From contig CALFJE010000144.1 in assembly GCA_937877545.1 (NCBI GenBank), forward strand, positions 1-47,601: 47,601 nt of DNA, read 5' to 3'. The notes below the pieces were generated by a model. The model had not been told where the DNA came from, searched no databases, and worked only from the letters and a program-made list of their open reading frames with translations. The translations under genes were made by a program, and so were the position numbers. Positions 8,273 through 16,158 of this stretch are shown here, in pieces. This DNA is from an uncultured Selenomonadales bacterium. Its GTDB lineage: Bacteria; Bacillota; Negativicutes; Selenomonadales; Selenomonadaceae. Every line of letters starts with the position of its first letter. Positions within the stretch are counted from its first letter, which is position 1.

Positions 8273-9058
8273 ATGGACGACAAGGATTGGGAAATTTTTA
8301 AGCAACAGCTCAACCGCAAAACCGGCATCGACCTGCAACTCTACAAGGAACAGCAGATGCGCCGCCGTATCAACAACCTCATCCAAAAGACCGCGTTCAA
8401 GTCCTATACCGAATTCTTTGCCGACGCGACCAGAGACAAGCAGAAATTCGCCGACTTCATCGAATATCTGACAATCAACGTCTCGGAATTCTTCCGCAAT
8501 GCCGATAAGTTCGGTCTGCTTGAAAGCGACGTTATCCCTTACCTCCTCAAAAACAACGGCACCTTGAACATTTGGAGCGCGGGCTGTTCAATCGGCGCGG
8601 AGCCTTATTCGCTGGCTATCATCATGAAGGAATTGACGCCCGATAAGCGTCCGCGTATCCTCGCCACCGACCTCGACATTGAAATTATCGGCAAGGCTAA
8701 GCAGGGCATCTATACCGCCGACGAGATTAAAGCCATGCGCCCCGACCGCAAGGTCAAATACTTCACCAAGACCCCCGACGGCAAATTCGCCATTAAGCCC
8801 GAAATTAAATCCATGGTGGACTTCCGCCGCCACAACCTCCTCAAAGACCGCTTCGATACCAACTTCGATTTGATTCTCTGCCGCAACGTCGTCATCTACT
8901 TCACCGAAGAGGCTAAGGACGTGCTCTATCGGAATTTCTTCAAGGCACTGCGTCCCGGCGGGATTCTGTTCGTGGGCGGCACCGAGTCCATTTTAAATTC
9001 ACGCCAGATGGGGTATGCGACATATAAACCATTTTTCTATCAAAGACCGTTAAAATAG
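8273..9058 (+). CDS. cheR: CheR-type chemoreceptor glutamate methyltransferase
   Basis: CheR uses S-adenosylmethionine to methylate glutamates of chemoreceptors during adaptation. The 261-aa protein has the all-alpha N-terminal domain (residues ~1-70), the CheR signature LTINVSEFFRN (66-76), the SAM loop SAGCSIGAEPYS (102-113), ILATDLD, and the late FDLILCRNVVIYF and RPGGILFVGGTES. The ATG at 8273 follows AAGGAGG. No other chemotaxis gene lies nearby; it is a stand-alone transcription unit between a promoter and a bidirectional terminator, so its receptors must be encoded elsewhere. A role on a non-chemotaxis target cannot be excluded. Confidence 0.93.
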   Translation: MDDKDWEIFKQQLNRKTGIDLQLYKEQQMRRRINNLIQKTAFKSYTEFFADATRDKQKFADFIEYLTINVSEFFRNADKFGLLESDVIPYLLKNNGTLNIWSAGCSIGAEPYSLAIIMKELTPDKRPRILATDLDIEIIGKAKQGIYTADEIKAMRPDRKVKYFTKTPDGKFAIKPEIKSMVDFRRHNLLKDRFDTNFDLILCRNVVIYFTEEAKDVLYRNFFKALRPGGILFVGGTESILNSRQMGYATYKPFFYQRPLK

Positions 9059-9094
9059 AAAATATTCAACGCGGTGAAGTCACACAGACAGCAG

Positions 9095-9130
9095 AAAAGC
9101 CCGCCGGCTCCAAACCGTCGGGCTTTGTTG
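9095..9130. terminator. Bidirectional terminator between cheR and ssrA
   Basis: AGCCCGCCGG and CCGTCGGGCT form a 10-bp stem with one internal mismatch. The plus strand continues TTTGTTGTTG and the minus strand TTTTCTG, so it can end both cheR and the convergent tmRNA transcript. Confidence 0.7.
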
Positions 9131-9139
9131 TTGTCGTTA

Positions 9140-9488
9140 TGGTGGAGATGAGGAGAATCGAACTCCTGTCCGAAAATGACGCCGCAAAACTTTCTCCGAG
9201 CGCAGTTGCCGAAGGATTTAAGCTTTGACAAACTCGACAACAAATTTGGCAAAACCGAGCACTTTGGAAATTCCCGCGCCTTACAGTGCTATCAGGCTTG
9301 GTAGCCCGTTATTGGCGTCGACTCCCGACCTGACGGGCGGAATCGGTCGGGGCGACGTGGCGTTAAGCCGCCAGTGCGTAATTTTCTTCCGCAGTTATGA
9401 AAAAGTTTTCCCCTTACTTAGGCGGTTCGAGGAACCCGCCGCTCGCTTATCTCACTTCATACATCCCCGTCGAAACCTTTACATCCCC
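9140..9488 (-). ncRNA. ssrA: Transfer-messenger RNA (tmRNA)
   Basis: The RNA rescues stalled ribosomes by acting as an alanyl-tRNA and then as an mRNA for a degradation tag. Its 5' end GGGGATG pairs with CATCTCC before the encoded ACCA, and the 3' half has the T-arm GAGTTCGATTCTC. The 5' part shows the conserved GGTTTCGACGGGGAT followed by GCGGGTTCCTCG. The tag frame lies at 9392-9363 and reads AEENYALAA, then TAA; the charged alanine precedes it. Length is 349 nt, normal for a one-piece tmRNA. It is convergent with cheR and divergent from the GIY-YIG gene. Confidence 0.95.
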
Positions 9489-9506
9489 TTTGATTAAAGT
9501 TGTTGC

Positions 9507-9535
9507 AGTCTATCACGAAAAATTTTTCCTGTCAA
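9507..9535 (-). promoter_or_regulatory. Promoter of ssrA
   Basis: On the minus strand a consensus TTGACA (9535-9530), a 17-bp spacer and TAGACT (9512-9507, 4 of 6) lie 18 nt before the mature tmRNA 5' end. Confidence 0.65.
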
Positions 9536-9662
9536 CGTTGCGGAAAGACCCTGTGCGTGCTATGATTCAGTCGTTCAAAACTAACACATAGCGTGGCACA
9601 GAGCCTTTCCGTTTGCATTATAAATCTCTTGCGCCGCGCTGTCAACGAAAGGCGGAGGTAGT

Positions 9663-10589
9663 ATGGAAATCTATGGAATCATCTATCTGCCGATTGACGG
9701 CACGAACGACATGGAGTACGTGGGGCAGACAACGCGCTCGGTCGAGGAAAGGTTCAAGAAACACAAGCACGGCGACCAATATGTTGACCGCGTCATGCGT
9801 GCTCACGGCGTGGAGCTGTTCACGACGGCTATTCTGAAAGTTTGCTACAGTAAGGAAGAGCTGGACAAGTGGGAACGGCATATGATTCGCTCTCGCGACA
9901 CAATGGCACCTAACGGTTATAACCTCACGGAAGGCGGCGAAGGCGGTTACAAACACACGGCGGAAACGATAGCCAAAATTGTTTCAAAAATTAAAGGTCT
10001 GCCAAAAACACCCGAACATCGCGCAAAAATTGGCGAGGCGCAACGCGGTGAAAAACATCATTTCTATGGCAAACATCGCTCTGTTGAAAAATGTTTTCAG
10101 AGGTCAGTTAAGCAACGTACCAATACTCCATACAAAAATTTGTTGGCGGAAATGGATGCTCGTCAGCTTTCATACACCGCGCCGGCACAGCTTTTAGGTT
10201 TGTCACAAGCAACCATTTCTCAAAAAATGCAAGGCGAAACTCGTTTCACGCCCAAGGACGTTGAGAAGCTGGTTGCATTTTTCGGCAAGCCTGCCGAATA
10301 CCTCATGGCACGCGACGACGGATGTCCGGCAGTATTCTCGGAAACCGAGACGAACTTAAAAAAGTCTACATCACATCGTATCGGCAGTCCGTTCAAGGTT
10401 TTACTGGCGGCTATAGAGAAACGCCAATTCACTTACACTGAACTTGCCAAGCTTTTAGGTTTGTCGATTGCGTCCGTTTCAGTAAAAATACGCGGCAAAC
10501 TTAAATTCACGCCCGCGCAGATGGAAGCGATAAAAAATTTCCTAGGCGTCGATATGAGCGTGGAGGAGCTGTTCAAGCGGGCGGAGTAA
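9663..10589 (+). CDS. GIY-YIG homing-type endonuclease with NUMOD3 motif and two HTH repeats
   Basis: This 308-aa protein starts with a GIY-YIG nuclease domain (residues ~1-92: YGIIYLP, EYVGQT, then ERHMIRS and NGYNLTEGG). A NUMOD3-like DNA-binding stretch follows (~97-140: KTPEHRAKIGEAQRGEKHHFYGK). Two Xre-like helix-turn-helix repeats come next, at ~145-207 (AQLLGLSQATISQKMQG) and ~231-298 (AKLLGLSIASVSVKIRG). The repeats share the frame FKxLLAxxxxRQxxYT, so they arose by duplication. GIY-YIG plus NUMOD3 is typical of homing endonucleases; the tandem repressor-like HTH tail is unusual. The start has GGAGG 6 nt upstream. It is divergent from ssrA, a common insertion neighbourhood. No intron or target site is visible. 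Confidence 0.82.
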   Translation: MEIYGIIYLPIDGTNDMEYVGQTTRSVEERFKKHKHGDQYVDRVMRAHGVELFTTAILKVCYSKEELDKWERHMIRSRDTMAPNGYNLTEGGEGGYKHTAETIAKIVSKIKGLPKTPEHRAKIGEAQRGEKHHFYGKHRSVEKCFQRSVKQRTNTPYKNLLAEMDARQLSYTAPAQLLGLSQATISQKMQGETRFTPKDVEKLVAFFGKPAEYLMARDDGCPAVFSETETNLKKSTSHRIGSPFKVLLAAIEKRQFTYTELAKLLGLSIASVSVKIRGKLKFTPAQMEAIKNFLGVDMSVEELFKRAE

Positions 10590-10596
10590 TTTCAGC

Positions 10597-10624
10597 TTGC
10601 GTCGACTAATCGGCATGATAAAAT
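10597..10624 (+). promoter_or_regulatory. Candidate promoter of the transporter pair
   Basis: TTGCGT (10597-10602), a 16-bp spacer and TAAAAT (10619-10624, 5 of 6) lie just before the AEC-transporter ribosome-binding site. Confidence 0.45.
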
Positions 10625-10645
10625 TGCGCCGAGGAGTTGATGTCA

Positions 10646-11590
10646 ATGTTCGACAACTTTATCGTGGCGGTGAGCGCGGTCGTGCCCATGTTCTGCTTAA
10701 TGTCAATCGGCGCGTTCGTGAAAGTTCAACGCTGGCTGACCGACGAAGAGCTTGCGCATATGAATCGCATGGTCTTCCGCGTATTTTTTTGCTGTATGCT
10801 GTTCTACTCAATCTACACGACGGAGCTGGCGGAAAGCTTTCGCCCGAAGCTTATGCTGTTCGGAGCGGGCGGCGTGCTGATAATCTTCCTCTTGCTTATG
10901 CTGATCGTGCCGCGAATCGAGCCGGATAATCGGCGGCGCGGCGTCATAGTCCAAGCGATTTTTCGCAGTAACTTCGTCCTGTTCGGTATCCCGATTGTCG
11001 GCAACATTTTCGGCGACGCCAATACTGCCGTGGCAAGCATGATGATTGCCGTCATAATCCCGATTTACAACGTCTTGGCTGTGTTCGCGCTTGAGACGTT
11101 TCGCGGCGGGCAATTCGCGCTGTTGCCGATAATCAAGGGCGTACTCAAAAATCCGATGATACTCGGCGCGATAGCGGGCGCAACGTTGCTAATCCTCGGC
11201 GTCGAAGTCCCAAAGCCAATCCTCAAACCAATCGGGCAAATCGCGGCGGCAACCACCCCCGTCGCGCTGATAATCCTGGGCGCGTCGTTCAAGCTCGGCT
11301 CCACGCACGCTCACCGCAAGCAACTCCTCGGCGCGATTTTCGGACGACTAATCCTCGTGCCCGCGATTATGCTTTCGGCGGCGGCATATGTCTTCGACTT
11401 CCGAGGGATTGAATTCGTTACGCTGGTCGCGATATTCGCCTCGCCGTGCGCGGTGGTATCGTTCGCTATGGCTCAGCAAATGGGCGGCGATTCGGATTTG
11501 GCGGGCAACTGCGTGGTGTTCACGTCGGCGTTGTCGTGCGCAACCATGTTTTGTTGGATATTGCTGTTCAAGACTTTGGGGGTATTCTGA
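10646..11590 (+). CDS. AEC-family (auxin efflux carrier-like) transporter
   Basis: A 314-aa integral membrane protein with ten hydrophobic segments in two inverted halves. The half-boundary motifs are RSNFVLFGIPIVGNIFGD (~residues 112-129) and FASPCAVVSFAMAQQMGGD (~273-291). The family exports or imports small organic anions such as malate or malonate; no substrate can be read from the sequence. The ATG at 10646 is preferred because GAGGAG lies 9 nt upstream; an in-frame ATG at 10640 is only 3 nt from that site. The stop codon directly abuts the next gene's TTG start, which implies translational coupling with a second transporter of the same superfamily. Confidence 0.88.
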   Translation: MFDNFIVAVSAVVPMFCLMSIGAFVKVQRWLTDEELAHMNRMVFRVFFCCMLFYSIYTTELAESFRPKLMLFGAGGVLIIFLLLMLIVPRIEPDNRRRGVIVQAIFRSNFVLFGIPIVGNIFGDANTAVASMMIAVIIPIYNVLAVFALETFRGGQFALLPIIKGVLKNPMILGAIAGATLLILGVEVPKPILKPIGQIAAATTPVALIILGASFKLGSTHAHRKQLLGAIFGRLILVPAIMLSAAAYVFDFRGIEFVTLVAIFASPCAVVSFAMAQQMGGDSDLAGNCVVFTSALSCATMFCWILLFKTLGVF

Positions 11591-12517
11591 TTGGAAAAAC
11601 TTTCGACGTTCGTATCGCGGCATATGGCGTTGCTCGTCGTGATATTCGCCGCCGTCGCGCTTATCGTGCCCGACGCCTTCAAGTGGGCAGCTCCGCAAAT
11701 CACGTTGCTTTTGGGCGTGGTGATGTTCGGCATGGGCATGACGTTGCGCCTTGACGACTTCCGCGAAATATTCACACGCCCTCGCGACGTGTTTATCGGG
11801 GTGCTTGCGCAGTTTACAATCATGCCGCTCGTGGCGTGGGCTTTGGCGACGCTGTTTGGCTTACCGCCCGAACTTGCCGCCGGCGTTATATTGGTCGGCA
11901 CTTGCCCCGGCGGTACCGCCTCAAACGTCATGACTTACCTCGCCAAAGGTGACCTCGCGCTGTCGGTCTCAATGACAATGACAACGACGCTGTTGGCTCC
12001 GTTCGTCACGCCGCTGTTGACGTTGTGGCTGGCGGGCGCGTGGATTGAAGTCTCGCTGTCGGCAATGATGCTCTCAATCGTGCAAGTCGTTATCGCCCCG
12101 ATTTTCCTCGGCATAATCGTCAATCACCTGTTCGGCGAAGTCGTTAAGCGCGTCGTCAAGCTCCTGCCGCTCGTGTCAATCGCCGCAATACTGCTTATAC
12201 TCGGCGGGGTCGTCGGTGTCAATGCCGCTCGCATTTTGGATACGGGTTTGCTCGTTATGTTGGTGGTTGTCCTGCACAATCTTTGCGGCTACGGGCTGGG
12301 CTACTGCGCAGCTAAGCTTTGCAAAATGAACGTCGCGAAGGCTAAGGCGGTTTCAATCGAAGTCGGTATGCAGAATTCGGGGCTTGCCGTCTCGTTGGCT
12401 ATGGTGCACTTCGGCGCGGCGGCGGCTATACCCGGCGCGTTGTTCAGCGTGTGGCATAACATATCGGGTTCTATCGCAGCGAATTTCCTTGCTCAAAAGT
12501 CGAACAGGCTCAGCTGA
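11591..12517 (+). CDS. BASS-family (bile acid:sodium symporter-like) transporter
   Basis: A 308-aa protein with nine to ten membrane segments and the family motifs FGMGMTLRLDDF (~residues 46-57), GTCPGGTASNVMTYLAKGDLAL (~102-123) and EVGMQNSGLAVSLA (~258-271). Bacterial relatives carry pantoate or other organic acids with sodium; the substrate here is unknown. It starts at TTG 11591, immediately after the TGA of the AEC gene, with only a GGGGG tract as ribosome-binding site, so coupled translation is likely. Its 3' end overlaps the convergent rnhA gene by 25 bp. Confidence 0.9.
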   Translation: MEKLSTFVSRHMALLVVIFAAVALIVPDAFKWAAPQITLLLGVVMFGMGMTLRLDDFREIFTRPRDVFIGVLAQFTIMPLVAWALATLFGLPPELAAGVILVGTCPGGTASNVMTYLAKGDLALSVSMTMTTTLLAPFVTPLLTLWLAGAWIEVSLSAMMLSIVQVVIAPIFLGIIVNHLFGEVVKRVVKLLPLVSIAAILLILGGVVGVNAARILDTGLLVMLVVVLHNLCGYGLGYCAAKLCKMNVAKAKAVSIEVGMQNSGLAVSLAMVHFGAAAAIPGALFSVWHNISGSIAANFLAQKSNRLS

Positions 12518-13026
12518 ACGGGCTTTGAATTTTTTTGCGGTGTGAAGATTCTGCGCGGAGTCGTCTCTTTGGGCGGCGGAGGCGGAGCTTTTAAAATGCC
12601 GCGTTGAAATTTCTCTGCTGTCGTCCTCGCAAGCAGGTCGCAGCGTTCGTTTAACGGATTGCCCGCGTGCCCCTTGACCCAATGAAACTTAACGGTACGC
12701 GTCGAAACCAAGGCATCCAGTTCGCGCCACAAATCTTGATTGAGCACCTTGCCGTTATTCCAGCCGTTCGCCTTCCACTTGACCAGCCAGCCGTTCGTGA
12801 AGGCGTTCTTAAGATAACTGCTGTCGGTGAAGAGTTCGACGCCCGCGCTCGTCGGGATTTTTTCCAAGGCGCGAATTGCCGCCGTAAGCTCCATGCGATT
12901 GTTGGTCGTATGTTCCTCGCCGCCGCTAAGCTCCTCGCGCCGATTCTGTTCGTCGACGATAATCGCCGCCCAACCGCCCGCGCCGGGGTTGCCCAAGCAC
13001 GAGCCATCTGTATAAATCTTAGTCAT
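12493..13026 (-). CDS. rnhA: Ribonuclease HI with C-terminal sliding-clamp motif
   Basis: RNase HI cuts the RNA strand of RNA-DNA hybrids. The 177-aa protein has the four catalytic acids in context: D7 (IYTDGSC), E46 (NNRMELTAA), D68 (LFTDSSYL) and D130 (NERCDLLAR), plus the flexible His loop KGHAGNPLN. The catalytic domain ends near residue 140. A ~35-aa Pro/Lys-rich tail (APPPPPKETTP) follows and ends in QLSLFDF. QLSLF matches the bacterial beta-clamp-binding consensus QL(S/D)LF, which suggests tethering to the replisome. The ATG at 13026 has CGGAGG upstream. Two truncated copies of the gene start lie upstream, in the 142-bp repeats. Confidence 0.95.
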   Translation of the reverse strand: MTKIYTDGSCLGNPGAGGWAAIIVDEQNRREELSGGEEHTTNNRMELTAAIRALEKIPTSAGVELFTDSSYLKNAFTNGWLVKWKANGWNNGKVLNQDLWRELDALVSTRTVKFHWVKGHAGNPLNERCDLLARTTAEKFQRGILKAPPPPPKETTPRRIFTPQKNSKPVQLSLFDF

Positions 13027-13310
13027 GATATACCTCCGAAAAACTCAATCTGAAAATATGACGGCAGTCCGTTCCGTCGCGGCTTTAATGATTCCAATAT
13101 CGGGCGGCTTGGCGCGACCGCTGTTTGTGCACTTTTCAGAAGTGCCCGTTCGTATAAATCTTAGTCATTATGTACCTCCGAAAAACTCAATCTGAAAATA
13201 TGACGGCAGTCCGTTCCGTCGCGACTTTAATGATTCCAATATCGGGCGGCTTGGCGCGACCGCTGTTTGTGCACTTTTTAAAAGTGCCCGTCCGTATAAA
13301 TCTTAGTCAT
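13011..13310. repeat. 142-bp tandem repeat carrying copies of the rnhA start
   Basis: Two full 142-bp units (13011-13152 and 13153-13294) and a 16-bp partial third (13295-13310) are >90% identical. On the minus strand each unit boundary is a start region with ATG and the first six rnhA codons (MTKIYT). In the two upstream copies the frame ends after ten codons: MTKIYTNGHF at 13168-13136 and MTKIYTDGHF at 13310-13278. The stop codon of each lies in a hairpin (GCACTT...AAGTGC), which is longer in the second unit. The repeat fills the rnhA-uvrC intergenic region; no other gene is seen there. Confidence 0.9.
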
Positions 13311-13337
13311 CATCAAACCTCCCGAAAGGCAAATTCT

Positions 13338-15104
13338 ATGCTCAACGAAAAACTCAAAACTCTGCCCGATTCGCCCGGCGTCTACATCATGCGCGACGCT
13401 CGCGGCAAAATTATTTACGTCGGCAAAGCTCGCGTGCTTAAAAATCGCGTCCGCCAATACTTCCAAGCCGGCAAGAATCACTCCGCAAAAGTTAAAGCCA
13501 TGGTCGCCAAGGTCGCCGACTTCGAGACGATTATCACCGCCACCGAGGTCGAGGCTCTGATTCTGGAGTGCAACCTGATTAAGAAGCACCGCCCGCGCTA
13601 CAACATCAGCCTCAAGGACGACAAGAGCTATCCCTATCTGCGCGTGACTGCCGACGACTTCCCGCGAATAGTTTTGACGCGGCGGATTGTTCACGACGGC
13701 TCGCGCTACTTCGGACCTTATACGAGCGGGCTTGCCGTTAAGGAGACGCTTGCCCTTTTGCGGAAGATTTTCCCGCTCCGCACGTGCAAGACTTTCGCCA
13801 AGCGTCCGTGTTTGGAGTTTCATATCAAGCGGTGCCTCGCGCCCTGTGCCGGCAAAGTTTCCCGCGAAGATTATATGCGCCTTGTCAATGCCGCCGAAAA
13901 ATTTTTGGAGGGGCGCACCGCGCAGATTGAACGCGAACTTTCCGCGCAGATGAATGACGCCGCGCAAGCGTTGAACTTCGAGGAGGCGGCAAGGCTCCGC
14001 GATATTCTGTTGGCAGTCCGCAAGGTCACCGAGAAACAAAAAATCGTCACCGACACGGGCGACGTTGACGCGATTGGTTTGGCGCGACTTGACGGCGAAA
14101 CTTGTGCGCAAATTTTCTTCGTGCGCGAGGGCAAAGTCACGGGGCGCGAAAATTTCTTGCTTAGCGGGGCGGCGGACGAATCGGACGCACAAGCCGTCAC
14201 GGAGTTTATCAAGCAATACTATTCCCGCGCTCAAATTTCGGCGACGGAGATTTTATTGTCCGTCGAATTGCCCGACGCCGTAATTTTAAGCGAATGGCTC
14301 GGCGCAAAGCTAATCGTCCCGAAACGCGGCGTCAAGCGTTCGCTGGTCGACATGGCAATTCAAAACGCGGAAAAATTTTTGGCGGAGGAATCTGCGCAGA
14401 AACTCCTGAGCAAGGCGCAAACGGTCGGGGCGGTCGAGGAGCTGAAAACGTTCTTAAGCTTGCCGCGACTGCCTCGGCGCATGGAGTGCTTCGACATATC
14501 GCACATACAGGGCGCGGAAACTGTGGCGTCAATGGTGGTGTTCGTGGACGGTGCGCCCGATAAAAAGAGTTACCGCCGCTTTAAAATCCGCTCGACCGAG
14601 GGCAAGCCCGACGACTTTTTATCTGTGCGCGAGGTCACGAGTCGCCGCTATGAACACGCCGACGCCTTGCCCGATTTAATTGTCATCGACGGCGGACAGG
14701 GGCAGTTAAGTTCGGCTTTGGAGATTATTCGAGGCGCGGGGCATACTGTCCCCGTCGTGGGCTTAGCCAAGCAGTTTGAGCTGATTTTCGTCGAAGGCTC
14801 CGCCGTGCCCGTCGAGTTGCCCAAAGACAGCCAAGCCCTTAAGCTCATGCAACGCATTCGCGACGAGGCTCATCGTTTCGCCATAACTTATCACAGGACG
14901 CTACGCCGCAAGCGCAATTTGAAATCGGAACTTGACAACGTGGCGGGTATCGGCGTCAAGCGGAGGACGGAGTTGTTTAAAGCCTTTGGGACTATAAGCA
15001 AAATAAAAGCGGCGACCGTCGAGGAGCTTGCTGCCGTGCCGAGCATGACGCGAGCCGCCGCCGTTGCCCTTAAAGACTTTTTCGCCGCAAAGCATGACGT
15101 TTAA
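13338..15104 (+). CDS. uvrC: UvrABC nucleotide-excision-repair endonuclease subunit C
   Basis: UvrC makes both incisions around bulky DNA lesions. The 588-aa protein shows the N-terminal GIY-YIG domain (SPGVYIMRDARGKIIYVGKA, ~residues 12-31) for the 3' cut and a Cys-rich linker (RTCKTF, KRCLAPC). The UVR helices that bind UvrB (NFEEAARLRDILLAV, ~215-229), the RNase H-like 5' nuclease (MECFDISHIQGAETVASMV, VIDGGQGQL, DEAHRFAI) and the C-terminal double HhH (VAGIGVKRRTELFKAFG) follow. The start is ATG 13338 (GAAAGG upstream); the frame is open further back, but only through the 142-bp repeats. The phage-derived block begins right after its stop codon. Confidence 0.97.
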   Translation: MLNEKLKTLPDSPGVYIMRDARGKIIYVGKARVLKNRVRQYFQAGKNHSAKVKAMVAKVADFETIITATEVEALILECNLIKKHRPRYNISLKDDKSYPYLRVTADDFPRIVLTRRIVHDGSRYFGPYTSGLAVKETLALLRKIFPLRTCKTFAKRPCLEFHIKRCLAPCAGKVSREDYMRLVNAAEKFLEGRTAQIERELSAQMNDAAQALNFEEAARLRDILLAVRKVTEKQKIVTDTGDVDAIGLARLDGETCAQIFFVREGKVTGRENFLLSGAADESDAQAVTEFIKQYYSRAQISATEILLSVELPDAVILSEWLGAKLIVPKRGVKRSLVDMAIQNAEKFLAEESAQKLLSKAQTVGAVEELKTFLSLPRLPRRMECFDISHIQGAETVASMVVFVDGAPDKKSYRRFKIRSTEGKPDDFLSVREVTSRRYEHADALPDLIVIDGGQGQLSSALEIIRGAGHTVPVVGLAKQFELIFVEGSAVPVELPKDSQALKLMQRIRDEAHRFAITYHRTLRRKRNLKSELDNVAGIGVKRRTELFKAFGTISKIKAATVEELAAVPSMTRAAAVALKDFFAAKHDV

Positions 15105-15305
15105 ACTTTTTGCTGAAATTTTGCAGTCTGTCAGAAAGGCAAGCCTTGAACCGATAGCCGCATTGACGTGAACCGGTTTGCCGACCTTAGCCAGTAACTG
15201 TTCAAGCAACTCAATCCGGTCACGCAAAAGATTGGCGTCGCGGGCATTGTCGATAAAGGCGGTTTCAAATTGAAATGAACAAATCGGCATTGAAAGCATT
15301 GGCAT
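15105..15305 (-). pseudogene. Truncated 3'-most gene of the phage block
   Basis: The ATG at 15305 overlaps the TGA of the preceding gene (TGATG), the pattern of a coupled phage gene. The product begins MPMLSMPICSFQFETA and continues through an amphipathic helix (NLLRDRIELLEQLLAKVG). After about 66 codons the frame runs into the antisense of uvrC and continues to 14901 with no natural sequence. The gene therefore seems cut at the left edge of the phage block (~15105-15125). The product is not recognised. Confidence 0.55.
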
Positions 15306-16141
15306 CACAGCAACGCCGGTATCGCCGAATAAAGTAGCTTGGATTTATCGAACGCCGACATCAAGCCCGCCTGCAAAGTTGTCGCTTCGGAGTAGGTTAT
15401 ATCCGTAACAGTGCAATTCAAGGTGTCGCCGACCATTTGAAGACCGTCACCGATTTTGACGCCGCCTTTAGTCGTTGTTGACGCCGTCGGCAGTTCAAAG
15501 GTACCCGCCAAAATATCCCAGCCCGTGCCGTCCCAAACAACATTGTCGCCCGCCTTGACCTCGGTGCCGTGAGCGTCGGTGCCGCCCGCCGTCTTTATGT
15601 TGTAAACGTCACCGTTCGCCCCGTTCGCGGGCAAGTCGTCAAAACAGTTGACCGTGCCCTTGAAATTGAAAACCTTCGCCTCGGCAACCGCATTCAGATT
15701 GTCGAGTTTTTCTTTATCGCTCGCGGACATCAAACCGTTTTGCGTGCGGGTAGCCAAGTCGTAAGTCGCGCCGCTCACCGTACAATTTAAAGTGTCGCCC
15801 GTCATGGAAAGCCCGTTGCCAATCTTGACGCCGCCCTTGACGTTATCGGACGCCGTCGGCAACACGTAATCATTGCCGCCCGTGACAGTGCAACTTAAAA
15901 TGCCGTTGCCGTTGCAAACCAGTCCCGCGCCGACCTTTACGCCGCCCAGCCTTGAAGTCGTAGCCGTCGGCAATGCGTAACTGCCCAGTTCGTCAAGCTT
16001 TTCCTTGAGCTCGTCGGTGAAGTCGTTGGAGGTCAGCATTTTGCCCGCCTCCTTGACTACAAATTTCTCTTCGTTGGCGATGTCTTGATATTCCTTAAAA
16101 AATTTGAGCGAATTAAGCAACGTCGCCTTTGAAATACTCAT
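15305..16141 (-). CDS. Head-fibre-like phage structural protein
   Basis: A 278-aa product with an N-terminal helix (MSISKATLLNSLKFFKEYQ) followed by three copies of the motif GG(V/I)K(V/I)GxGLxMxGDxLxCTV, at about residues 66, 101 and 228. Between them lies a segment (KVFNFKGTVNCFDDLPANG, VWDGTGWDILAG) of the kind seen in phage fibre and adhesin proteins. The repeat motif is typical of phage head-fibre and other trimeric fibre proteins. The ATG at 16141 is preferred for its GGGAGG site; an ATG at 16159 overlaps the upstream stop codon. It belongs to a run of paralogous fibre-like genes downstream of the capsid gene. Confidence 0.7.
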   Translation of the reverse strand: MSISKATLLNSLKFFKEYQDIANEEKFVVKEAGKMLTSNDFTDELKEKLDELGSYALPTATTSRLGGVKVGAGLVCNGNGILSCTVTGGNDYVLPTASDNVKGGVKIGNGLSMTGDTLNCTVSGATYDLATRTQNGLMSASDKEKLDNLNAVAEAKVFNFKGTVNCFDDLPANGANGDVYNIKTAGGTDAHGTEVKAGDNVVWDGTGWDILAGTFELPTASTTTKGGVKIGDGLQMVGDTLNCTVTDITYSEATTLQAGLMSAFDKSKLLYSAIPALL

Positions 16142-16158
16142 GTTGCTTTCCTCCCGCA

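Noticed and set aside
9140..9488. tmRNA gene disrupted by a mobile element
   Set aside because: Both tRNA-like ends, the tag frame, promoter and terminator are intact; the neighbouring GIY-YIG gene has not damaged it.
13011..13310. CRISPR or riboswitch in the rnhA-uvrC gap
   Set aside because: It is a simple 142-bp tandem duplication including part of rnhA, with no unique spacers and no known riboswitch core.
13278..14234. 318-codon minus-strand frame opposite uvrC
   Set aside because: It only extends the repeated MTKIYTDGHF start region in name; the body is the mirror of UvrC, and the real mini-frame stops at 13278.
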